In this document: positions 25,263 to 32,254 of the stretch, piece by piece
Layout of the letters: each line of letters begins with the position of its first letter
How positions within the stretch are numbered: position 1 is the stretch's first letter
DNA from: Microcoleus sp. FACHB-831
GTDB lineage: Bacteria; Cyanobacteriota; Cyanobacteriia; Cyanobacteriales; FACHB-T130
Direction of reading: 5' to 3'
NCBI RefSeq assembly: GCF_014695585.1
Contig: NZ_JACJON010000078.1
Location: 1-32,254 of the forward strand
Length of the DNA stretch: 32,254 bases
The notes under the pieces: model-generated
Databases searched by the model: none
What the model was told of the DNA's origin: nothing
What the model saw: the letters and a program-made list of their open reading frames with translations, nothing else
Translations under genes and position numbers: made by a program

Positions 25263-25730
25263 ATGCAAGAAATTACCCCATCTGGCTCTCTCCCACCGAC
25301 TATAGGTGAAAAAACTAGCCAGCCCCGTCTAATTATCCAGGCTTTAATATTTACGGGCATATTGTACTTGACCGCTGGGCTGACGCTGCCAAATACCAAA
25401 ATTGGTATTTCCAAGCCTAGCCAGACTAATGCCATTTTATTGACATCGGTTCAAAATGCTGTTTTGCAGGACGTGTCGGCTCATTCGGGGTTGCCAAAGT
25501 CTGCGCTACGGATCGTTGAAACCCAACAACATACCTGGCAAAATGACTGCTTGGGGGTCAATAAATTTGGTGTTCTGTGCGCTAACACCACAGTTCCTGG
25601 CTGGCAAGTAACAATAGTGAGCGAACGGCAACGCTGGATATATCGCACGAATGCATCTGGGTCTGTAGTTAAGCTTGCCGCTGTCACTATTTCAGATAGT
25701 AAAGCACAGCTTACCAGCAATGCTAATTGA
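25263..25730 (+). CDS. Exported protein with one Trp/Cys-Leu-Gly repeat domain
   Basis: A 155-aa protein starting M-Q-E-I-T-P-S-G, with GAGG 6 nt upstream; a GTG at 25062 would add 67 residues of unlikely composition. Residues about 22-42 (L-I-I-Q-A-L-I-F-T-G-I-L-Y-L-T-A-G-L) are a signal anchor or signal peptide. Residues about 60-140 hold one copy of the domain repeated five times in the 29166 gene: S-V-Q-N-A-V-L-Q-D-V-S, L-R-I-V-E-T-Q-Q-H-T-W-Q-N-D-C-L-G, then a second Cys, P-G-W-Q-V-T-I and W-I-Y-R-T-N-A-S-G-S-V-V-K-L. The two cysteines probably form a disulfide outside the cytoplasm. Function unknown. Confidence 0.8.
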   Translation: MQEITPSGSLPPTIGEKTSQPRLIIQALIFTGILYLTAGLTLPNTKIGISKPSQTNAILLTSVQNAVLQDVSAHSGLPKSALRIVETQQHTWQNDCLGVNKFGVLCANTTVPGWQVTIVSERQRWIYRTNASGSVVKLAAVTISDSKAQLTSNAN

Positions 25731-25747
25731 TTAATTATTAATGGCTA

Positions 25748-25798
25748 ATGGCTAATGGATAATTGTTAATTAATCTAAAACAATTAACCATTAGCCAT
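25748..25798. terminator. Shared bidirectional hairpin between convergent genes
   Basis: An 18-bp arm ATGGCTAATGGATAATTG (25748-25765) pairs with 25781-25798 with a single mismatch, loop of 15 nt. It lies between convergent stop codons (25730 and 25813). It contains the ATTAGCCATT-type microrepeat frequent in cyanobacterial intergenic DNA. A-rich sequence on the right (AAAAAA at about 25800) gives a T-tract for the minus-strand gene. Confidence 0.65.
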
Positions 25799-25812
25799 CA
25801 AAAAATATCAGC

Positions 25813-27663
25813 CTAACTTAATGGCTTCCACCCATTTAATACATTCGGTCGCGCCACAACGTTAGAAAACAGCGATTTAAGCGCAGACTGCCTTTTGGCG
25901 GGCGCATCTGGAGCCATATTCCACAAACTTTCATAGAAGAAGAACGACATCCCAGCTAATCCTTGCTTGCGAGCAGCTTGTACTTGATCTTGAAGCTGGG
26001 CAATCCCAACCGGGTGAGGTTTTACTCCACTTAGAATTCCAACTGCAACTGGAATGTGAGCTTTTGCCGCCTTGACTTCGGGGCGATTTAACTCTTCAGT
26101 AAAGCGGTTGAGATCGTCTCGATAAACCTGCACGATCAATTCCTCAATTAACCCCTGACGTTCCCAACTCTGCCAGTCTGCTAAAGAGTGGGTGTAAGAG
26201 AACTCTTGAGGATTAGGAGACACAGCTACTAAAACGTTTTGTTTACGAGCTTTGACAGCTGCGAACATCCGCTTCATAACAGCAGTTACTTTGTCAGCCC
26301 GCCACCTAGTCCATGCGGGATCTTTGGGGTCTTTAGGAGGAGCTTTGCCCTGGTTTTCTTGCTTGTATAGCTGAACGGTGAAATCGTCGTAGCCAAACTC
26401 AAAAGGAAAGCCAAAATGGTCGTCAAACTGAATGCCATCAACATCGTATTTGCTGACAATTTCGACAACTAAATCTTCGATGAACTGCTGGACATCTGGA
26501 CGAAATGGATTCAGCCAAACTCGCTGGTGCGGCCCTTCCATCCAGATTTTGGAGCGATCGCTCTTTGCGAGCAACCAATCGGGGTGACGCTTGGCTAAGT
26601 CTGAATCTGCTGGTGCCATAAAGCCGAACTCGAACCAGGGAATAACGGCCATGCCTTTTTGATGTCCCTGGTCTACAATTTCTTTGAGTATGTCTCGCCC
26701 TTTCAGTCCGGGTTCGGGATCGAGCGATCGCCCGATGACATTTTTTGCGACATCGCTGGGATAAAGTGTATATCCCCAATTCCAAACAGTGGGATAGAGA
26801 GTGTTGAAGTTTAGTTCTTTGAGGCGTTGTATGGCATTGCTAAGGCGCGTTTTTTCAAACAGCACGTTGCTATCTATATTAGTCAGCCACACACCCCGCA
26901 ACTCAGCAGTTGGAGGCGGCGTAGTTGTTCCACCTGCGACATACTGCTGTAAAGAAGCGATCGCGCTTTTATCTACAACACCAGCTTGACATAAAAAAGC
27001 CGCCACATCAGCGCGGGTAGCTAGTTGGTTGGGATTGAGCGATCGCGCGTTAGGGTAATTTACCACAAGACCTTTTTCAGTTGCTCCGGCGATCGCTTCT
27101 CGCGCATAGCTAGGGATCGTCGTGGCATCGGCAAAACCTGCATTCAAAGTATCAGCTACAGATTTAGCGGGAGAATATTTCAACCCACTCGCCAAAGATA
27201 CCAAGGCTTGCACGCGGGGAATCTTCTGGTTTGGTTGGAAGGCGCTAGCGGGGTAGCCAGAGAGAAATCCTGTTTTATAGGCTTGCGCGATCGCATCTTT
27301 AGCCCAATACTTAGCTGGAACATCGGCAAATGAAATTCCTTTGCGTACTTCAGCCGCATTAGGGAACGCGCTGCCAATCATCGCCGCAAATTCAGCCCTT
27401 GTCACAGGGGAGCCTGGTTTAAAACTACCATCAGGATAGCCGCTAATAATCTTTTTTTGGGCTAGCTGTTCGATACACCCTTGTGCCCAATGCCCTTGCA
27501 CATCAGACAATTTGCCCTGCGCTGAAGTGGGAAACGTTATGAACGTAACGCTAAAGCTAAGGGCAATTAGAAAAGCAAACCAAGCTTGACGCCCTCTAGC
27601 GCGGCTAAATGAGACTAGCCCATCTGCACAGGTCGTAAAAAAATTGTGTACAAATTGCTTCAT
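25813..27663 (-). CDS. SLH-domain glycosyl-hydrolase-like (GHL10/DUF187) exported protein
   Basis: A 616-aa protein. An N-terminal signal peptide has its hydrophobic core at about 27-45, with probable cleavage near T-S-A-Q-G. Three SLH repeats follow (about 51-98, 109-155, 172-225), with F-S-D-V/F-A-D-V and Y-P-D-G-S-F-K-P motifs, which attach cyanobacterial proteins to peptidoglycan/outer envelope. After a Thr/Pro linker, residues about 252-600 form a GHL10 (family 10-like glycosylhydrolase) barrel: E-L-R-G-V-W-L-T, D-V-D-G-I-Q-F-D-D-H-F-G and V-S-P-N-P-Q. The likely role is cleavage of an envelope or extracellular glycan, but the substrate is unknown. There is no Shine-Dalgarno before ATG 27663. 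Confidence 0.95.
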   Translation of the reverse strand: MKQFVHNFFTTCADGLVSFSRARGRQAWFAFLIALSFSVTFITFPTSAQGKLSDVQGHWAQGCIEQLAQKKIISGYPDGSFKPGSPVTRAEFAAMIGSAFPNAAEVRKGISFADVPAKYWAKDAIAQAYKTGFLSGYPASAFQPNQKIPRVQALVSLASGLKYSPAKSVADTLNAGFADATTIPSYAREAIAGATEKGLVVNYPNARSLNPNQLATRADVAAFLCQAGVVDKSAIASLQQYVAGGTTTPPPTAELRGVWLTNIDSNVLFEKTRLSNAIQRLKELNFNTLYPTVWNWGYTLYPSDVAKNVIGRSLDPEPGLKGRDILKEIVDQGHQKGMAVIPWFEFGFMAPADSDLAKRHPDWLLAKSDRSKIWMEGPHQRVWLNPFRPDVQQFIEDLVVEIVSKYDVDGIQFDDHFGFPFEFGYDDFTVQLYKQENQGKAPPKDPKDPAWTRWRADKVTAVMKRMFAAVKARKQNVLVAVSPNPQEFSYTHSLADWQSWERQGLIEELIVQVYRDDLNRFTEELNRPEVKAAKAHIPVAVGILSGVKPHPVGIAQLQDQVQAARKQGLAGMSFFFYESLWNMAPDAPAKRQSALKSLFSNVVARPNVLNGWKPLS

Positions 27664-28200
27664 AAGACTGGATATAGCTATGACACACTTAACGCAAGTA
27701 TCTTATAGCCATCAGCAATGACTTGGATATAGTAGGCACAATTTGCTTCAAGGTTTGTCAAGCCGCCTATGTGGCTGCGATCTCATCTTCCCATCATGCT
27801 GCAAGACCCCTACTCATAAATCGAGACATTCGCCAGTCTCGCGGGCGCTTAAGAAACTTTTAACATCCAACCTGGGAACGCATCCCTTTGGTTATTCGTC
27901 AGTTCTTTTAATTTTTTCACAATCAGCGCTTTTTTGCGGAAAAGACAAACGCGAGATTGTAGTCACTATTTACTTAGCGAGGCTGCATTGCCAGGAACTT
28001 AGCTAACTGACAAGCTTAACAGGCATCTAAATGATGGGGATCGCACTTTACATTACTTTTCATCAGCCTAAAAACAGATATTTTATCTTTTCTTATACTT
28101 TCACATCATCAAAAGTGCCCAAATAAATATATCAATATTAGGAAGTAAGCACAAACACACTTTTGTAAGAATGCTTATACAACGCCAAGTAGTACACACC
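27664..28200. other. Divergent intergenic region, no gene seen
   Basis: About 540 bp between the SLH protein gene (leftward) and the 28201 gene (rightward). GGATATAG appears twice (27669 and 27723 areas). An 87-codon frame at 27743-28006 has no recognisable features and is not supported. Promoters for both flanking genes should lie here but cannot be fixed. Confidence 0.35.
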
Positions 28201-28701
28201 ATGACTGAATCATCTAGCTTAGAACAAATTGCTGCTTCCAATAAGCGATCGCTTAGAAGGCTCACAAGGGCTATTACGCTTTCTGAGGGGCAATTTGCGC
28301 TGATATTGGTTTCTTGCAATCGCACCGACTTGCGCGAACAAGTAATTAAACGGCTGCACAAACTTTCTTCGCTAGAAATCCAAGATATAGTCGTACCTCC
28401 CTCATCTCAGACCCTTTTTACAACCATTCTTAAAATGCTTGAAGGTAATCAACCAGAAGCCATAATGGTATGGGGTTTAGAGGCAGCCCAGAATATTGAG
28501 CAAGTGCTAACTTCTACCAATCTCGTGCGGGATGAATTTCGCAAAAGATTCCCGTTCCCCTTGGTGTTGTGGGTGAACGATGAGATTCTCAAAAAGCTAA
28601 TTCGCTTGGCGCCAGACTTCAAAAGCTTTGCTGCAAGTGCCATCCGGTTTGAGGTGGGTAGCGAACAGGCAAGCAAAGTGCATAGCGCGATCGCTGTTTA
28701 A
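28201..28701 (+). CDS. Stand-alone N-terminal domain of cyanobacterial STAND/TPR-type proteins
   Basis: A 166-aa protein starting M-T-E-S-S-S-L-E-Q-I (an upstream ATG at 28171 adds 10 residues). The stretches S-L-R-R-L-T-R-A-I, F-A-L-I-L-V-S-C-N, R-F-P-F-P-L-V-L-W-V-N-D-E and L-I-R-L-A-P-D-F-K-S-F-A match, from memory, a domain at the start of large cyanobacterial tetratricopeptide/NTPase proteins. Here the frame stops right after that domain, and no TPR or ATPase sequence is visible downstream. A strong terminator stands 144 bp later. So it is either a naturally short version or a truncated relic. The reading frame is intact and function is unknown. Confidence 0.75.
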   Translation: MTESSSLEQIAASNKRSLRRLTRAITLSEGQFALILVSCNRTDLREQVIKRLHKLSSLEIQDIVVPPSSQTLFTTILKMLEGNQPEAIMVWGLEAAQNIEQVLTSTNLVRDEFRKRFPFPLVLWVNDEILKKLIRLAPDFKSFAASAIRFEVGSEQASKVHSAIAV

Positions 28702-28844
28702 ACCTTGTTTGATATAAAAAGCTTAAAATTCCCCTTTCAGGGTCTAATTTACCACCTGCCTTTTTTGGAATCTTGCTTTAATTTGTGTTTTTGTCCCAAA
28801 TCTGCTAATAAATACCGACTTTTACCCAAACATAATATTGCACC

Positions 28845-28889
28845 AGTAAAGAACCGTTTTGCTTAACAAAACGGTTCTTTACTTTTTTT
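28845..28889 (+). terminator. Strong Rho-independent terminator
   Basis: AGTAAAGAACCGTTTTG (28845-28861) pairs perfectly over 17 bp with 28867-28883, loop CTTAA, followed by six T (28884-28889). It ends the transcript of the 28201 gene. The rest of the 464-bp gap to 29166 holds no gene. Confidence 0.95.
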
Positions 28890-29020
28890 ACTTTGCTAAC
28901 CCTATTTCTATTCTCGTATCTATTTTTACCCCTAATTTATATAAAATCACCCAATCGGGCGAAGCCAAAAAAGTAATTTTTTAGAGCAACAATAACCCAA
29001 GCTCATAATAAATTGGTACG

Positions 29021-29038
29021 TTTAGTTGTGGAACTAAA
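29021..29038. promoter_or_regulatory. Operator-like dyad upstream of the five-repeat exported protein
   Basis: TTTAGTT-GTGG-AACTAAA is a perfect 7-bp inverted repeat, 127 bp before ATG 29166. Its right part TTGTGGAACTAAA (29026-29038) recurs exactly at 21120-21132 upstream of the peptidoglycan hydrolase gene. Could be a regulator site; not proven. Confidence 0.4.
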
Positions 29039-29165
29039 TACGATAATACTAGCGTCTATCTTTTCGTAAGTAGTTGTACAAGTGCGACAGTCGTTACACT
29101 TCCACAGTTTCAACTTGTACGCTCTCGGCTAGAAGTCCCAATCTTAGATATTTCCTGTCAAACAA

Positions 29166-31142
29166 ATGATTGAAAATCGCTCCACAGCAGCCACAAAATC
29201 TCATCAGCGGGTGTTTGCCGCTCTAATTTTAACCAGCATCTTGTCCCTTGGTGCTGCCATGACACTGCTACAATCTGCCAGCGCTTCCCCAGTGGAACCT
29301 TCTCAAGATGCAGTCGGTTTAATGTTAAAACAGAAGCGCCCAGGCAATCCTAACAACTCTGGCGCTAACCGATTGCCTACTCAAGTCGCAAATGCGGTTC
29401 GCAAAGACTTGTCAAGCACAACTGGAATCGCCCCTGGAAAGCTCAAAATTACCGAATACAGCCGCCAAACCTGGTCCGATGGTTGCTTGGGACTTGGTAA
29501 AGCTCACGAAAGTTGTCTCGCAGCCCTAGTCCCTGGTTGGCGTGTTGTTTTGTCTGATGGTAGAAAAACTTGGGCTTATCGCACAGATAATCAAGCACGA
29601 GTTCTCAGGTTAGAAGAAAGTCAGCCCGATCCTGCTACATTGCCCAAATCTCTTGCAGATGCTGTTTTAAAAGATGCCATTAGGCGGACGGGTGCGCCAA
29701 GTTCTGAGTTACGAATCGTGAAAACGGAAAAGCGGAGTTGGCCTAATAGCTGCCTTGGCCTAAATGAACCTGGTGTTGGCTGTCTGTTGATGATGGTACC
29801 AGGTTGGGAAGTAACTGTAGAAGGCAGCCAACAACTATTAGTTTATCGCACTAAAGAATCCGGTTCCGCTGTCTTGTTAGATGAAGCAGCTAGCAAAATT
29901 ACTAATAGTGCTAATTTGCGCGAATCTGTTTTAGCCGCTGTTTTGAAGCAGGCATCAGCGCAGTTAAACGTTCCCGCTTCATCGCTCAAGATCGTTGATG
30001 CTGAACAGAAAACCTGGCCGAATCCTTGCATGTTCAACTTTGGCAAGATTTGCACAAGAGAATACAACCCAATAGCTGGATGGCAGGTAACTGTAGCTAA
30101 TAGCGCTCAACGTTTGGTTTATCGCACTGACAAATCTGCTTCTAAAGTAATGTTAGATAAAGAGGCTAGTCAGATAACCAATGCTCAGGCTCCAGAATCG
30201 GTTAGCAAAGCGGTTTTACAACAGGTATCAGAATTATCGGGAATGCCTATTTCTAGCCTTCGGATTGTTAAAGCCGAACAGAAGAAATGGCCCGATAAAT
30301 GTTTGGGTATATCTTCTCCTCTAATACTCTGCGCCCCAGCTTCCAGCGAGGGGGTTCCTGGATGGCTGGTAACTGTGGAAGCTGGAAAAGAACGCTTTGT
30401 CTATCGCACTAATGCGGATGGTTCTGCGGGTGCGTTTGATGGTGTGGCGAGTTTGCCGGAGTCTGTTGCTAATGCTGTTTTGCGCGATGTTTCTAAGTTG
30501 TCCCGCATACCAATGTCTTCGCTTAGTATTATTCAGGCTCAAAGACAAACTTGGGATGGCTGTCTGGGTATCAGCAAACCTGGCGTTGCTTGTCCTGAAG
30601 TAGGAATTTCTGGCTGGGAAGTGGTTGTAAGCGACAACCAAAATACCTGGGTTTATCACACCGACAATAATTCTAAGGTTGCCCTAAATAAAGATGGTAG
30701 TAAAGCCCCGAATACTACTACTCTCAATCCGACAAAAATCCCTAGCAGCGAATTGCCCCCATCTTTGACGCAAGGTATGGTGTTTAGAGCGATCGCTAGC
30801 GGTGGAATTGCTGGTCGCACTTATGAAACAACCTTGATGAATGATGGGCTATTGATGCAGATTCGCGTTGGCGATGCTAACGACTCGGAACGGCGAGTTT
30901 TCCGCGTTTCACCTAAACAAGTGAAGCAGTTTGAACAGTTGCTAAAGCGGCAGAAATTCTCTCGCTTCAACCAGTTGCGTTATAGTCCCTCCAGCGGTGC
31001 TGCTGACTATATCAACATGATGATTAGTAGCCAAAATTCTACTACTGCTTATGCAGATATAGTTCAAAACCAGATACCTCAGCCGTTGCAGGAAGTCATT
31101 AAGGCCTGGAATGCTCTCTATGCTAGCCGCCAACCGCTATAG
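29166..31142 (+). CDS. Exported protein with five Trp/Cys-Leu-Gly repeats and a C-terminal cyanobacterial domain
   Basis: A 658-aa protein. Its signal peptide (hydrophobic 17-38) has a probable cleavage site A-S-A near 40. Five repeats of about 80 residues lie at about 70-150, 159-240, 251-331, 343-425 and 430-508. Each carries an opening L-P-E-S-V-A-N-A-V-L-like helix, L-R-I-V-x-A-E, a T-W-P-x-x-C-L-G turn, a second Cys about 9 residues later, P-G-W-x-V-T-V and V-Y-R-T. Cys pairs: 107/117, 197/206, 288/296, 379/389, 466/476. Repeat 3 has C-M-F instead of C-L-G; repeat 5 has W-D-G-C, one residue shorter. Residues about 530-655 form a separate domain (M-V-F-R-A-I-A-S-G-G-I-A-G-R-T-Y-E-T-T-L). 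Periplasmic or cell-surface location is likely; function unknown. Confidence 0.88.
   Translation: MIENRSTAATKSHQRVFAALILTSILSLGAAMTLLQSASASPVEPSQDAVGLMLKQKRPGNPNNSGANRLPTQVANAVRKDLSSTTGIAPGKLKITEYSRQTWSDGCLGLGKAHESCLAALVPGWRVVLSDGRKTWAYRTDNQARVLRLEESQPDPATLPKSLADAVLKDAIRRTGAPSSELRIVKTEKRSWPNSCLGLNEPGVGCLLMMVPGWEVTVEGSQQLLVYRTKESGSAVLLDEAASKITNSANLRESVLAAVLKQASAQLNVPASSLKIVDAEQKTWPNPCMFNFGKICTREYNPIAGWQVTVANSAQRLVYRTDKSASKVMLDKEASQITNAQAPESVSKAVLQQVSELSGMPISSLRIVKAEQKKWPDKCLGISSPLILCAPASSEGVPGWLVTVEAGKERFVYRTNADGSAGAFDGVASLPESVANAVLRDVSKLSRIPMSSLSIIQAQRQTWDGCLGISKPGVACPEVGISGWEVVVSDNQNTWVYHTDNNSKVALNKDGSKAPNTTTLNPTKIPSSELPPSLTQGMVFRAIASGGIAGRTYETTLMNDGLLMQIRVGDANDSERRVFRVSPKQVKQFEQLLKRQKFSRFNQLRYSPSSGAADYINMMISSQNSTTAYADIVQNQIPQPLQEVIKAWNALYASRQPL
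29373..30689 (+). repeat. Five degenerate ~80-codon protein repeats
   Basis: These are the five in-frame copies of the Trp/Cys-Leu-Gly domain inside the 29166 gene. At DNA level they are well diverged, so the array is old, unlike the fresh 144-bp array at the left edge. A sixth, separate copy lies in the gene at 25263-25730. Confidence 0.85.
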
Positions 31143-31374
31143 GGCGCGAGCGCTCCAATTATCCATCGGGCGTTAGCAAAGCGGCTCCGGAGGAGCATCG
31201 CTACTGAGTAAAATTTGGGAACACTAGATACAACAAGCTTTCTAGTAGTTTTCACCAAACAAAGGGGCGATCGCTCCGCCCTAAATTTTAATCTACGGTT
31301 TGTCTATCGGGATATGTTGCAATAACTAGGTAATTCTGCTAGACTCCTTTCATAAGTAGCATTCCTAAAGAACT

Positions 31375-31965
31375 ATGAGTGTTCAGCCTGGACACCTTCA
31401 CAATTCACTACACCTTTACAAGCCTAGTGGCAGTTGGCAACAGCAACAGCCAACTGAGGAGCCAACGTTCTATTACTTCGCCTATGGCTCTTGTATGTGT
31501 CCTGTAGATTTGAAGCGCACAATGGGCGAGAACACTCATAGTTATGTCGTTGGTTCGGCGACGCTGAAGGGGTATAGGTTGGGGTTTTATTGCCGTTCAT
31601 CGCGTCGCAACTGCGGCGTGTTAGATGTGGTAAAAGATCCAACTGCAAGCGTGCAAGGAGTATTGTACAGATTGCCGATGCGATTAAGCGATCGCCTCGA
31701 CGAACGTGAAGAAGTACACTTGGGCGGCTATCGCCACGAAATGGTAAACATTTCCTGCAACGGCCAGATGTATACTGGCGTTCGTACTTACGTTGTAGTC
31801 AACAAATTACCAGAAGAACTCGCACCAAATGACTGGTATTTTAACGTTGTACTGCGCGGTGCTTTAACCTGCGGGCTGCCAGAACAGTATTGCTGGCAGT
31901 TGTTCAATCATATGCATCGATTGCAGCAGCAAAAAGGGCAAACCGATACTTTGCGATCGGCTTAG
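31375..31965 (+). CDS. Gamma-glutamylcyclotransferase-like (AIG2/GGCT fold) protein
   Basis: A 196-aa protein of the GGCT-like fold. Substrate loop F-A-Y-G-S-C-M at 35-41 (usual form YGSNL/M; here Cys replaces Asn), then V-V-G-S-A-T-L-K-G-Y-R-L and a glutamate-bearing segment L-D-E-R-E-E-V-H-L-G-G-Y (109-119) that should supply the catalytic acid. The N-terminal 30 residues are a Gln-rich extension; no signal peptide. Family members release 5-oxoproline from gamma-glutamyl amines or peptides, but the exact substrate cannot be read from the sequence. The 232-bp gap upstream contains no gene. Confidence 0.9.
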   Translation: MSVQPGHLHNSLHLYKPSGSWQQQQPTEEPTFYYFAYGSCMCPVDLKRTMGENTHSYVVGSATLKGYRLGFYCRSSRRNCGVLDVVKDPTASVQGVLYRLPMRLSDRLDEREEVHLGGYRHEMVNISCNGQMYTGVRTYVVVNKLPEELAPNDWYFNVVLRGALTCGLPEQYCWQLFNHMHRLQQQKGQTDTLRSA

Positions 31966-32080
31966 AAGAGGTTTATCATTTGGCTCAATTGCGATCGCGA
32001 TCGCTTAGAGGGCGCGATCGTGCCCTCACCTTTGCTGACTCTATGCCAAAATTAGCCTAAGTGTCTCGAAGTCATATGCG

Positions 32081-32254
32081 ATGGTTTGGCATCAGGGGCA
32101 GCTGTTGTACGGCGGGCGGTATATTATCGAAAAGCAGCTAGCGGGACTTAAACTAAAATTTAGAATTAATAAAGGTATAATCGAGGTATGGCATAGATTT
32201 CACGTTGAAGGGCAAGCTATGAAACAGACAACTCCTGCCGCCATGCCTCCTTGC
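32081..32254 (+). pseudogene. 5' fragment of a Ser/Thr-kinase-like gene, probably degenerate (runs off window)
   Basis: ATG 32081 opens M-V-W-H-Q-G-Q-L-L-Y-G-G-R-Y-I-I-E-K-Q-L, the standard start of cyanobacterial Ser/Thr protein kinases before the Gly-rich loop. The expected G-x-G-G-F-G-x-T-Y loop is missing: the frame continues A-G-L-K-L-K-F-R-I-N-K with no kinase resemblance. The frame stays open to the window edge. A second in-frame ATG at 32219, with GAAGGG about 6 nt upstream and TATAAT at 32176-32181, could be the true start of another gene whose upstream region is built on the kinase remnant. Confidence 0.5.

Noticed and set aside
27743-28006. 87-codon plus-strand frame
   Set aside because: Cys/Ser-rich with no domain and no ribosome site; lies in a divergent promoter region.

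Overview
The window comes from a cyanobacterium. The palindrome GCGATCGC/CGATCGC (HIP1-like) recurs throughout, including inside genes. The gene content is also cyanobacterial: an SLH-domain glycosidase-like protein, a 4-Cys pseudokinase, heptamer and ATTAGCC-type short repeats, and a protein-kinase N-terminus beginning MVWHQGQLL. A genus cannot be named from the sequence.

Positions 1-17256 form a divergent contractile injection system (CIS) locus, a phage-tail-like nanomachine of the Afp/PVC/thylakoid-anchored type. The minus-strand arm runs leftward from about 11890: sensor histidine kinase, NarL-type response regulator, DUF4255 cap protein, SAM methyltransferase, AAA+ ATPase, a pseudokinase-TM-PstS-like fusion, a 95-aa protein, a gp19-type tube protein, and a protein with near-identical 48-aa tandem repeats that leaves the window at position 1. 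The plus-strand arm starts at 12134: a second DUF4255 protein, sheath, two more tube proteins, two tail-assembly-chaperone-like proteins and a small DUF6760-like protein. Baseplate, spike, LysM and tape-measure genes are not seen and may lie beyond the left edge. No capsid, terminase, portal or integrase gene is visible, so this is not an ordinary prophage. A 124-nt composite hairpin separates the two plus-strand tube genes.

Positions 17231-20876 are household accessory genes: a small membrane protein, an ABC-2-type ATPase without an adjacent permease, a single fasciclin domain and a GH13 alpha-amylase-family enzyme. Positions 21305-23101 encode a modular peptidoglycan hydrolase (M15-like peptidase, two peptidoglycan-binding repeats, PGRP-type amidase) with no visible signal peptide.

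Positions 23102-32254 are gene-sparse with long AT-rich spacers. They hold an orphan receiver protein, two exported proteins sharing a Trp/Cys-Leu-Gly repeat domain (one copy at 25263-25730, five at 29166-31142), an SLH/GHL10 protein, a stand-alone copy of a domain usually found at the start of large cyanobacterial repeat/ATPase proteins, a gamma-glutamylcyclotransferase-like protein, and at the right edge the start of a Ser/Thr-kinase-like frame that appears degenerate.

How the genes may work together: sheath, tube, cap and ATPase form the contractile particle. The two-component pair at the head of the minus arm is well placed to control it. The membrane-spanning pseudokinase/PstS protein is a candidate for anchoring or signal sensing. 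These roles are inferred from position and domain content.
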